From: Clostridium tepidum
GTDB lineage: Bacteria; Bacillota; Clostridia; Clostridiales; Clostridiaceae
Assembly (NCBI RefSeq): GCF_002008345.1
Contig: NZ_MRAE01000025.1
Span: 1 to 40,816, forward strand
Length of the DNA: 40,816 bases
Reading direction: 5' to 3'
The notes under the pieces are model-generated. The model was not told the origin of the DNA and did not search any database. It was given only the letters and a program-made list of their open reading frames with translations. Shown piece by piece: positions 25,038 to 32,772 of this stretch (position 1 is the first letter of the stretch; each line of letters begins with the position of its first letter). A program made the translations under genes and the position numbers.

Positions 25038-26099
25038 ATGTCTTATCCAAGAGTTGAAGTAGATACTAAAAAAATCCGATATAACACTAAAGTTTTGGTG
25101 GAAGAATGTAAAAAGAGAGGAATAAAAGTGGCTGCTGTAACTAAAACATTTTGTGGAGATCCTAAAATTGCACAAGTTATTGCAGAGGGAAAAGTAGATA
25201 TTTTAGCAGATTCTAGAGTGGAAAACTTAAAAAAGTTAAAGCATATTAATTTGCCTAAAATGCTTCTAAGACTTCCTATGATAAGTCAAATAGAAGAAGT
25301 TGTAAAATATGCAGATATTTCACTTGTATCAGATATTATTACTATAATAGAACTTTCTAAAGAGGCTGTAAAACAAGATAAGATACATAATGTTATATTA
25401 ATGGTAGATTTAGGAGATTTAAGAGAAGGTATATTTGATGAAGAAGAAATTTATACCACTGTAGAGGAGATATTAAATCTTGAAGCTGTAAATCTAATGG
25501 GTATAGGAACAAATCTATCTTGCTATGGAGGAGTAATTCCTACATATGATAATTTATCGCAATTGGTTAATATAAAGAAGAATATAGAAAATAAATTTGA
25601 TATAAAGATAGAGGTTATTTCGGGAGGGAATTCTGGATCTATTAGTTTGTTTAAAGAAAACAAAATTCCAAAAGAAATTAATCAGTTAAGATTAGGAGCG
25701 TCCATTTCTTTAGGAATAGGATTAAATGATGAGCATATAGAGCCTCTTTTAGAGAATGCATTTAAATTAGTAGTAGAAATAGTGGAAGTAAAAAATAAAC
25801 CATCAGTACCTATTGGAATTATTGGATTAGATGCTTTTGGTAATAAACCATTTTTCAAGGATAAAGGTATTATGAAAAGAGCTATATGTGCTATAGGAAG
25901 ACAGGATATTAATCCAGAAGATGTAATACCTATAGATAATAATATATCCGTTTTAGGGGCCAGCAGTGATCATCTTTTACTAGATGTTACAAATTGTAAT
26001 AAGGATTATAAAATAGGAGATAAAGTAGAATTTAATGTTACCTTTGGAGGATGTTTATCTATAATGACTTCTGAATATGTTAATAAAATAATATTATAA
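25038..26099 (+). CDS. orr: Ornithine racemase (PLP, alanine racemase fold type III)
   Basis: A 353-residue PLP enzyme with the N-terminal alanine-racemase barrel. The PLP lysine is Lys36 in AAVTKTFCGD. Further family marks are MVDLGDLREG, GIGTNLSCYGG, VISGGNSGS and LRLGASI. The sequence matches the ornithine racemase group, which converts L- to D-ornithine for the oxidative/reductive ornithine branch of Stickland fermentation. The rest of that pathway is not in this window. I start at the ATG at 25038, behind GGGCAGGTG; an in-frame GTG three codons earlier overlaps that site. It is a single-gene unit with promoter 24970-24998. Related group members act on other amino acids, so specificity is probable rather than sure. 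Confidence 0.82.
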   Translation: MSYPRVEVDTKKIRYNTKVLVEECKKRGIKVAAVTKTFCGDPKIAQVIAEGKVDILADSRVENLKKLKHINLPKMLLRLPMISQIEEVVKYADISLVSDIITIIELSKEAVKQDKIHNVILMVDLGDLREGIFDEEEIYTTVEEILNLEAVNLMGIGTNLSCYGGVIPTYDNLSQLVNIKKNIENKFDIKIEVISGGNSGSISLFKENKIPKEINQLRLGASISLGIGLNDEHIEPLLENAFKLVVEIVEVKNKPSVPIGIIGLDAFGNKPFFKDKGIMKRAICAIGRQDINPEDVIPIDNNISVLGASSDHLLLDVTNCNKDYKIGDKVEFNVTFGGCLSIMTSEYVNKIIL

Positions 26100-26141
26100 A
26101 GCTTTTAGAGTATCTTTTTTGATGTGGGTTTAAAAAACATT

Positions 26142-26161
26142 AAAAAGAGATCATCTTTTTT
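26142..26161 (+). terminator. Weak terminator after orr
   Basis: AAAAAGA (26142-26148) pairs with TCTTTTT (26154-26160) around GATCA, ending in T-rich DNA. Confidence 0.5.
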
Positions 26162-26289
26162 ATATCTTTTTTTATATAAAGATAATTTTAAAACATTTAA
26201 AAAAAATTATAGGAGTATTATACTTATAAAAATTAAGACATTATTAGATAAAAAGGGACAAAAGTAGGCTTTTATTATAGTAAATAGTT

Positions 26290-26342
26290 TTAAGAAAAAA
26301 GGTTGTATTAAATAATTAAGAAAAAACAACTTTAAAAATTAT
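26290..26342. repeat. 54-bp hairpin repeat, copy 2
   Basis: Near-identical to 6368-6421 (49 of 54 positions). As in copy 1, a TTAGGAG ribosome-binding-like site follows, here about 45 bp later in front of a decayed ORF. Confidence 0.6.
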
Positions 26343-26394
26343 ACAATTACTATTGTGTTTGTTTTAAAGATTAAAAAATAGCAAATTATTAGGA

Positions 26395-26538
26395 GTTTTT
26401 TATTAATAACTATATTATGTATTATTTTTTTACTACAGTATTATAGAAGCTAGAAAGATGGCTACTAAGCAAATAAAAAATGAGGATGGTTATTATAGCA
26501 GTATTATAATCAAAAAATTAGAATATTATAATTTATAA
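26395..26538 (+). pseudogene. Fragment of a decayed membrane sensor, perhaps a chemoreceptor
   Basis: After TTAGGAG (near 26390) one frame reads a hydrophobic stretch LLITILCIIFLL; a shift of frame then gives SIIEARKMATKQIKNEDGYYSS and a stop at 26536. A membrane segment followed by EARKMATKQ resembles the start of methyl-accepting chemotaxis or similar sensor proteins. There is no start codon, a frameshift and no further domain. Identification is tentative. Confidence 0.35.
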
Positions 26539-26600
26539 GTGATAAATTTATTATATGTCAAATTTACAAAAAATGATTAAAATATTTATATAAATAAAAT

Positions 26601-26647
26601 AAGAAATAGATATTAGTTAAGTCATTATAACTTAAGATCTATTTCTT
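26601..26647 (-). terminator. Strong inverted repeat downstream of gldA
   Basis: AAGAAATAGAT (26601-26611) and TTAAGT (26617-26622) pair with ACTTAAG (26630-26636) and ATCTATTTCTT (26637-26647). It lies about 155 bp past the gldA stop on the minus strand; the T-run is poor. The 26162-26289 and 26648-26801 stretches show nothing else. Confidence 0.4.
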
Positions 26648-26801
26648 AGTTAGGATATATTAAATATAAATATAGTTTTTTAACAGTTAATATAGTGGCA
26701 AAGCGTTATTTATTTAATAGTTATAAATTTATAAATAAATCAACCGTCACTAAAAGGGTTAAATTATTAACAAAAATGTTGAAAAATAATTGATTTATAT
26801 A

Positions 26802-27893
26802 TTATTTATATAAACTTGCTAAATTATCTGCAGTAAGGATAGCAGCATAAACATCATAATAAGTAACTTTAAAAGGCATATTAAAAATAGTCTCACCTTC
26901 AGTGCAAGTAGCCTTAGCAACTTTCATGATGTCTTCTTTATTTATTTCTTTAAGTCCCATATCTTTTAGAGTTATTGGAAGATTTACATCTAAACAGAAA
27001 TCTATAACTTCTTCAATTTCTTCTAGAGGACTATTTTCTAAAACTAGTTGTACTAAAGTTCCAAAAGCAACTTTTTCACCATGATACAAATGATTACATT
27101 GATTTAATACCGTGAATCCATTATGAATGGCATGGGCGGCAGCTAGACCACAGCTTTCAAACCCAATTCCACTTAAAAAAGTATTAGCTTCAATAATATT
27201 TTCTACAGCTTTAGTGGAAACCTTATTTTCTACAGCAAGCTTTGCTTTAAGTCCATCTCTTAAAAGAGTATTATAGCAAAGTTTAGCTAATGCAAAAGCA
27301 CTATTAGTTCCTTTACCTCCAGCTAAGGTATCTGAATTTGAATTTTTACAAGCTCGGGCTTCAAAATAAGTGGCTAAAGCGTCTCCCATACCTGCTACTA
27401 AAAGTCTTGCAGGAGCTTTAGCTATCATAGAAGTGTCTACTAATACTAATTCGGGATTTTTAGGAAGTAATAAATACTTTGAGAAAGATCCTTCCTTTGT
27501 GTATATTACTGAAAGAGCGCTGCAAGGGGCATCAGTGGAAGCTACAGTTGGAGCTATAACTACTGGAGTATTTTTATAATAAGATACAGCCTTTGCTGTA
27601 TCAAAAATTTTACCTCCTCCAATACCAACTACTACATCACAATTACTAGATTCCATGAAAGAACATAATCTATCTATTTCTTCTTTGCAACATTCTCCAT
27701 TAAATGGTTCAAATATTAATTGTATATTAAAATTCTTACAACTCTTTTCTAAAATAGTTTTAGTTCTTTTTATTCCGTTAGGACTAGCTATTATTAAAAA
27801 TTTTTTACCTAAAGATTTAGCGTGAATTCCGAATTTTGATAATTCTCCTTTACCTTGAACATATTTACTTGGGGAAATTATTATTTTACTCAT
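26802..27893 (-). CDS. gldA: Glycerol dehydrogenase (NAD, zinc)
   Basis: A 363-residue iron-containing-type alcohol dehydrogenase of the GldA group, oxidising glycerol to dihydroxyacetone with NAD+ in the cytoplasm. The NAD site has GIGGGKIFDTAK (90-101) and APTVASTDAP. Zinc ligands are Asp171 (GMGDALATYFEAR), His254 (AAAHAIHNG) and His271 (LYHGEKVAFG). ATG start behind GGAGGGA. It is alone, without a dihydroxyacetone kinase beside it, so it may work in reverse or on other small diols. An extended -10 promoter lies at 27932-27937. Confidence 0.92.
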   Translation of the reverse strand: MSKIIISPSKYVQGKGELSKFGIHAKSLGKKFLIIASPNGIKRTKTILEKSCKNFNIQLIFEPFNGECCKEEIDRLCSFMESSNCDVVVGIGGGKIFDTAKAVSYYKNTPVVIAPTVASTDAPCSALSVIYTKEGSFSKYLLLPKNPELVLVDTSMIAKAPARLLVAGMGDALATYFEARACKNSNSDTLAGGKGTNSAFALAKLCYNTLLRDGLKAKLAVENKVSTKAVENIIEANTFLSGIGFESCGLAAAHAIHNGFTVLNQCNHLYHGEKVAFGTLVQLVLENSPLEEIEEVIDFCLDVNLPITLKDMGLKEINKEDIMKVAKATCTEGETIFNMPFKVTYYDVYAAILTADNLASLYK

Positions 27894-27931
27894 TTTATTC
27901 CCTCCTATAAGGTATATTTAATTCTATATTT

Positions 27932-27937
27932 ATTATA
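27932..27937 (-). promoter_or_regulatory. Extended -10 element of gldA
   Basis: Minus strand TGTTATAAT (TATAAT at 27932-27937). No good -35 is seen at the usual distance. Confidence 0.5.
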
Positions 27938-28366
27938 ACATAAAATAGTTAAAATTTTATCAATTTATTGTTAAAAACTTGAATTTGCAATTTTCTTTAT
28001 ACATAATTCTATGAAATAAAAAAGTTTTATAACTTGGGGGTTATTGAGAATTGACACTATGCATCAAAAAATATAACGTAAAATAAAAAGTACTTTACAT
28101 ATTTTAAAATAGATAAAGCCAAGTTTAAAAGATATAATAATTTTTGTACCTTATGATTTTAAATCATAATAAAATAAATATAATTTAAAAATTTGATTAA
28201 TATATGAATAACAGAAGAGAAGGAAATAAGCTATGAAAACTTTAGAAATGATTAAATGATGTTTATATGTTGTAGCGGAAAGAAAAAATTGATAGAAATT
28301 ATTATTAGGATAGACTTATGAAAATAAGAAAAAAATAAAGTGAAATTATAAAATTTGTAGGATGTA
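27938..28366. other. Gene-poor stretch with an eight-codon relic
   Basis: GAAGGAAA precedes an ATG at about 28233 (MKTLEMIK then stop); the same frame continues CLYVVAERKN after the stop, which suggests a dead gene start. A TTGACA at 28052 has no matching -10. Nothing else is supported. Confidence 0.3.
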
Positions 28367-28601
28367 ATGAAAGATAGTTTTTTAAAGAAAGCAGTTTTGA
28401 TTTTATGTATTTTAATAATAACTCCAGTTATTATAGTAAATATAACTCCAACACCAGTAGCTTTAATTACTAGAAAGATGTTTGAAAAGCAGATTTCTAC
28501 AAAACCTTACAGAACATGAATATCATTTTAAGTTAGATGATGAACCTGGATTTAAGGCTTTACAGTATAGTGTCAATTTTGTAAAAGATTATACAAAATA
28601 A
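28367..28601 (+). pseudogene. Decayed membrane-anchored ORF with internal deletion
   Basis: From ATG at 28367 a 50-codon frame gives a membrane anchor (VLILCILIITPVIIVNI) and ALITRKMFEKQISTKPYRT, then stops at 28517. A neighbouring frame reads LDDEPGFKALQYSVNFVKDYTK and stops at 28599. The two halves look like the start and end of one larger exported or membrane-anchored protein, perhaps an alpha/beta hydrolase, joined by a deletion. The family is a guess. Confidence 0.4.
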
Positions 28602-28741
28602 ATTATAAGAAATATATAAAGTAAAAATTACTATTTTTTAAATATATTAATGTTTATATTTATTATAAAAAGATAATTTCGTTATTCTGTAAAAAACTAT
28701 CCTCTTTAATCAATAATAGTTTCTTGTTATAAGAAAAAAGG

Positions 28742-28789
28742 TAATTAAAAAGTATATAAATTCCTGCAGGCTTTAGTACCTTTTAATTA
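28742..28789 (+). other. Hairpin before the second radical SAM gene
   Basis: TAATTAAAAAGTA (28742-28754) pairs with TACCTTTTAATTA (28777-28789) with one mismatch; the loop holds the palindrome CCTGCAGG, GC-rich for this region. Role unknown. Confidence 0.4.
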
Positions 28790-28866
28790 AATATATTGGA
28801 ATAAAGGAAGATAATAGAATATAATTAAATTAAAAGAGTACTTAAAGTGGAGGTATTGAAAAACTT

Positions 28867-29736
28867 ATGAGATATGAAGGTAATATATATAGACCACCTA
28901 GTGAGGCAAATAGTTTGATTTTGCAAATTACTATAGGTTGCTCTCATAATAAATGCAGTTTTTGTTCTATGTATAAAAATGAAAAATTTAGAGTAAGAGA
29001 TTTAAAAGAAATATTTGAAGATTTGGAAGAGAGTAGATTATATTATAGAAGAATAAATAGAATATTTTTAGCAGATGGAGATGCACTTTGTTTAAAGACA
29101 GAAACTCTAAAAAAGATATTATTAAAAATAAAGGAAACGCATCCTCAATGTGAAAGAGTTGGTATATATGCTACAGCAAAAGATGTGTTAAGAAAATCTG
29201 TAGAAGAATTAAAAGAGCTTAAAGCTTTAGGATTAGGAATAGTTTATATAGGATTAGAAAGTGGTAGTTCTGAGATTTTAAAAGATATAAATAAAGGGGT
29301 TAGAGTAGAAGAATATATAGAGGCTTCTAAAAAAGCGAAAGCTAGTGGTATAAAGTCATCAATAACTGTAATATCTGGTCTTGGAGGAAAGGAAAAATGG
29401 AAACAACATGCTATAGAAACAGGGAAAGCATTATCTTTAATAGATCCAGATTATGTAGGATTATTGACTCTTCTTTTAGATGAAGGTACAGAAATGATTG
29501 AACGAGTAAAAATGGGAGAAATTACTTTATTAAAACCAGAAGAAGTTATGAAAGAAACAAAACTAATGCTGGAAAATATGAATTTAACTAACTGCATATT
29601 CAGAAGTAATCATGCTTCTAATTATGTAGCATTAAGAGGTACACTACCTAAAGATAAAGAAAAATTAATAAATATAATAGATAATATATTAAAGAAGGAT
29701 TTTTATTATAAAGAAGATATATATAGATTATTATAA
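28867..29736 (+). CDS. Radical SAM protein with CX4CX2C cluster motif
   Basis: A 289-residue radical SAM protein of the Elp3/HemN-like (COG1032) type. The cluster motif GCSHNKCSFCSMYK has Cys25-x4-Cys30-x2-Cys33 instead of the usual CX3CX2C, a known variant in this group. The barrel shows FLADGDALCL, GIYATAKD and GLESGSSEILKDINKGV (SAM-binding). No extra domain is present. The reaction is not known. ATG start behind GGAGG about 14 nt upstream. It is 65 bp upstream of yjdF on the same strand, so it may be co-transcribed with it, and the riboswitch-like leader would then act inside the operon. Confidence 0.85.
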   Translation: MRYEGNIYRPPSEANSLILQITIGCSHNKCSFCSMYKNEKFRVRDLKEIFEDLEESRLYYRRINRIFLADGDALCLKTETLKKILLKIKETHPQCERVGIYATAKDVLRKSVEELKELKALGLGIVYIGLESGSSEILKDINKGVRVEEYIEASKKAKASGIKSSITVISGLGGKEKWKQHAIETGKALSLIDPDYVGLLTLLLDEGTEMIERVKMGEITLLKPEEVMKETKLMLENMNLTNCIFRSNHASNYVALRGTLPKDKEKLINIIDNILKKDFYYKEDIYRLL

Positions 29737-29744
29737 CATTAATT

Positions 29745-29801
29745 AACCTTCAGTAACCTGCCCTCCTGAGGTTGTCCATTCTATATAACAGGAGGAGAAA
29801 A
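29745..29801 (+). promoter_or_regulatory. yjdF leader: two-state switch that can hide the ribosome-binding site
   Basis: CCTCCTG (29762-29768) is the exact complement of CAGGAGG (29789-29795), the ribosome-binding site of yjdF. The alternative stem AACCTTCAG (29745-29753) with CTGAGGTT (29766-29773) uses part of the same strand, so the two folds exclude each other. Riboswitches of the yjdF class are known upstream of this gene family. The gene context and layout support that assignment, but I cannot score the full aptamer consensus by eye. Confidence 0.65.
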
Positions 29802-30209
29802 ATGATTAAATTAACGGTTTTATTTGACGAGCCTTTTTGGATAGGTATTTTTGAAAAACAGGATCAAGATAAAATTCAAATATGTAGAGTGGTTTTTGGT
29901 CATGAGCCTAAAGACTATGAAGTATACGATTTTATCCTAAAAAATTATTACAATCTTAAATTTAGTGAACCAATATCCATAGATAAAAATCCAAAGACAA
30001 AGATTAATCCCAAAAGGATGCAACGAAAAATTAAGAAAATAGTACAGAAAAAAGGTATTGGAACAAAGGCACAACAGGCTTTAAAACTTGATTATGAAAA
30101 TAAAAAAATAAAAAGAAAGGTTAAATCAAAGGAATATCATGAAAAATTAAAAAAACTTAAATTTGAAAAAAGACAGCAAAAGAAAGCTAAAAAGAAGAAG
30201 GGGCATTAA
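29802..30209 (+). CDS. yjdF: YjdF-family protein (DUF2992)
   Basis: 135 residues, DUF2992/YjdF family. Residues 1-60 hold the conserved start (KLTVLFDEPFWIGIFEK, VVFGHEPKDYEVYDFIL); the rest is highly basic with Lys/Arg-rich helices, ending KKAKKKKGH. The biochemical role is unknown; in other Firmicutes the gene is controlled by a riboswitch that responds to azaaromatic compounds, which suggests a detoxification link. The start is the ATG at 29802, directly behind GGAGGAG; a TTG 30 bp upstream lies inside the leader structure and has no site. The leader can hide the ribosome-binding site. A 14-bp perfect stem follows the gene. Confidence 0.88.
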   Translation: MIKLTVLFDEPFWIGIFEKQDQDKIQICRVVFGHEPKDYEVYDFILKNYYNLKFSEPISIDKNPKTKINPKRMQRKIKKIVQKKGIGTKAQQALKLDYENKKIKRKVKSKEYHEKLKKLKFEKRQQKKAKKKKGH

Positions 30210-30217
30210 TGGAAGAA

Positions 30218-30249
30218 GCGCCTTTAAAATTAAACAATTTTAAAGGCGC
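30218..30249. terminator. Hairpin between yjdF and treR
   Basis: GCGCCTTTAAAATT (30218-30231) is the exact reverse complement of 30236-30249, with an AAAC loop. T-runs are poor on both sides, but the place between convergent genes supports a bidirectional terminator. Confidence 0.7.
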
Positions 30250-30271
30250 AAATATAAAATTAAAAGCATTA

Positions 30272-30982
30272 CTATTTTCTTCTTGCAAATTCTACAAATT
30301 TAAATTTATCCGGTCTATGTCTAGACTCAGTGTACTGAAATAGACTCATATCATCTAGATATATATGATTTTTTACTACTACTATCATATTATATTTTTC
30401 AAAGTCTAAATATGCTTTATCTTCATCTGTAGCTTGTTGCATTGTAATTTCTTTTTTAGCAAAACTAATTTTTAGTCCTAATTCATTTTCAAGATATTCA
30501 TATATAGAGTTTTCACAAATATTTTTGGTTAATAAAGGAACATATTTTTTGTTGAAAAAGTCTTTATCTAAGATAATTTTTTTATTATCTATTTCTCGAA
30601 CTCTTATAACCTTCCAAACTTCATCATTTTTTGATAGGTTTAATTGTTTTATTAAAAAATTATTAGGCTTTATTAATTTTAATTCTTTAACTAGGGTATT
30701 TGATTCTACTCCCATTTTAGTAGATAATTCTTTAAAACTTGTAAGTCCTGAAACAGGAAAATCAAATTTATTAATATCTAATACAAAGGAGCCTTTACCC
30801 TTTACTTTTTGGATGTAACCATTACTTTCTAACAAGTTTAATGCTTTTCTTATAGTATCTCTAGATACATTATATTCTTTCATCATTTCATTTTCAGAAG
30901 AAAGCTTTTCACCAGATTGAATTTTATTAGTTTCTATTTTATTTAAAATTTCATTGTAAATAGTTAAGTACTTACTTTCCAT
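30272..30982 (-). CDS. treR: Trehalose operon repressor, GntR family
   Basis: A 236-residue GntR/HutC regulator. The N-terminal winged helix (about 5-70) has SSENEMMKEYNVSRDTIRKAL and GYIQKVKGKGSFV; the UTRA ligand domain spans about 85-230. It is the last gene of treP-treA-treR, 32 nt after treA, so it should bind a trehalose sugar phosphate and repress the operon through the paired operators at 34256-34302. Because it lies inside its own operon it is autoregulated. ATG start behind a modest GGTGAT site. Confidence 0.9.
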   Translation of the reverse strand: MESKYLTIYNEILNKIETNKIQSGEKLSSENEMMKEYNVSRDTIRKALNLLESNGYIQKVKGKGSFVLDINKFDFPVSGLTSFKELSTKMGVESNTLVKELKLIKPNNFLIKQLNLSKNDEVWKVIRVREIDNKKIILDKDFFNKKYVPLLTKNICENSIYEYLENELGLKISFAKKEITMQQATDEDKAYLDFEKYNMIVVVKNHIYLDDMSLFQYTESRHRPDKFKFVEFARRK

Positions 30983-31014
30983 ATTTTATCACCAGAAACA
31001 TTCTAACACTTTTT

Positions 31015-32682
31015 TTAGTTTCTCTCAAGGTGATAAACAATAGATTCATATGGTCTTAATCTAATTTCTTTATAATTTTTAGAAGAATTCTTGTAATTAG
31101 AAATCAAAATTTTACTTTTACATTCATATAGTTTAAGTTTTTCAGGCAATTTAAATAAAACTTCTTTTCCATAAAAATTATTTATCACAAGCAGTGTTTC
31201 GTTTTTATATTTTCTTAAATAAGCCAATATACTTGTATCTTCTTCTAATATTAATTCAAAATCTCCATAAGATATAATATCATATTCTTTTCTTAATTTA
31301 ATCAGCTTTTGATAATGATAAAAAACTGAATCTTCATCTTTTAAGGAATTTTCTACATTAATATTTTTATAGTTTTTACATACCTTTATCCAAGGTTCTT
31401 TTTTTGTAAATCCAGCATTGCGTGAGTTATCCCATTGCATTGGACTACGAGAATTATCCCTCGATTTTGCCTGTAATATTTTAATTATTTCTTTTTCAGT
31501 TTTACCTTCAGATTTTAGTATATTATAAAAATTAATTGATTCTACATCTTTATAGTAATCAATTTTATCATAATAACAATTTGTCATACCTATTTCTTCT
31601 CCTTGATAAATATAAGGAGTTCCTCTAAGTAAATGTATTGATGTTGCTAACATTTTTGCAGATTCTTTATGATATTTTTTATCATCTCCAAAGCGGGATA
31701 CAATACGAGGTTGATCATGATTACACCAAAATACTGCATTCCAACCATTGCCATTTTTCATCCCAACTTGCCAATTATTTAAGATATTTTTTAATTTTAT
31801 AAAGTCAAAATTCATTAAGCTCCATTTATCACCATTTTTATAGTCTACTTTTAGATGATGAAAGTTAAATACCATAGATAGTTCTTTTTCCCTAGGATTT
31901 GAATATTTAATGCAATTATCTATGGTAGTAGAGGACATTTCGCCTACAGTAATTATATCTTTATATTTTCCAAAGGTTTCTTTGTTTAGTTGCTTTAGAT
32001 AATTATGAATATTAGGGCCATCTGTGTAGAATGAGCGACCATCTCCATTAGTATCATCTTTATATTTTGTTGGTTTTGAAATAAGATTAATAACATCGAA
32101 GCGAAATCCTTTTACACCTTTTCTAATCCAAAAGTTTACAATGTCAAAGACTTCTTTTCTGACTTCTTCATTTTCCCAGTTAAGGTCTGCTTGAGTAACA
32201 TCAAATAGATGTAGATAATATTCATCAAACTCTTTAACATATTCCCAAGCTGGACCTCCAAATTTAGACTGCCAGTTAGTAGGGGGTTGTTCATTTTTAG
32301 ATTTTTTAAATATATAATAATTTTTATATTTTTTATCTCCATTTAGAGCATGTTTAAACCATATATGTTCCGTAGAGGTATGATTAAATACCATATCAAG
32401 CATGACATCAATTCCTCTTTTATTTGCTTCTATAATTAAATTTTCAAAATCTTCCATTGTACCAAATAAAGGATCAATATTGCAATAATCCTCCACATCA
32501 TATCCATTATCCTTTTGAGGAGAAATATAAAAAGGAGTTAACCATATATAATCAACACCTAATGTTTTTAAATAATCTAATTTAAGTGTAATTCCTTTTA
32601 AATCTCCAAATCCATCACCGTTAGTATCATTAAAGGATTTTGGGTATATTTGATATACTACACTTTTTTTAAAATCTTTCAT
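31015..32682 (-). CDS. treA: Trehalose-6-phosphate hydrolase (GH13)
   Basis: A 555-residue GH13 enzyme that splits trehalose 6-phosphate into glucose and glucose 6-phosphate in the cytoplasm. Family motifs include VVYQIYPKSF (start), DVMLDMVFNHTS, GFRFDVINL (nucleophile Asp196), TVGEMSS (acid/base Glu248) and FWCNHDQPR (Asp323). The length is usual for TreA/TreC. It follows the trehalose PTS transporter by 90 bp, and the gap can form a hairpin (32713-32745) that may tune relative expression. ATG start behind AAGGAG. Oligo-1,6-glucosidases look similar, but the operon makes the assignment firm. Confidence 0.93.
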   Translation of the reverse strand: MKDFKKSVVYQIYPKSFNDTNGDGFGDLKGITLKLDYLKTLGVDYIWLTPFYISPQKDNGYDVEDYCNIDPLFGTMEDFENLIIEANKRGIDVMLDMVFNHTSTEHIWFKHALNGDKKYKNYYIFKKSKNEQPPTNWQSKFGGPAWEYVKEFDEYYLHLFDVTQADLNWENEEVRKEVFDIVNFWIRKGVKGFRFDVINLISKPTKYKDDTNGDGRSFYTDGPNIHNYLKQLNKETFGKYKDIITVGEMSSTTIDNCIKYSNPREKELSMVFNFHHLKVDYKNGDKWSLMNFDFIKLKNILNNWQVGMKNGNGWNAVFWCNHDQPRIVSRFGDDKKYHKESAKMLATSIHLLRGTPYIYQGEEIGMTNCYYDKIDYYKDVESINFYNILKSEGKTEKEIIKILQAKSRDNSRSPMQWDNSRNAGFTKKEPWIKVCKNYKNINVENSLKDEDSVFYHYQKLIKLRKEYDIISYGDFELILEEDTSILAYLRKYKNETLLVINNFYGKEVLFKLPEKLKLYECKSKILISNYKNSSKNYKEIRLRPYESIVYHLERN

Positions 32683-32712
32683 ATAATTTGCTCCTTCTTT
32701 TTAAATGTAAAT

Positions 32713-32745
32713 TAGAAAAGGCAGAAAATTAATCTTCCTTTTCTA
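32713..32745 (-). promoter_or_regulatory. Hairpin between treP and treA
   Basis: TAGAAAAGG (32713-32721) pairs with CCTTTTCTA (32737-32745) around 15 nt. In the transcript it would sit between the transporter and hydrolase messages, as a stabiliser or partial terminator. Confidence 0.5.
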
Positions 32746-32772
32746 GTTTAATACATTGGTTTATTTGATTAT

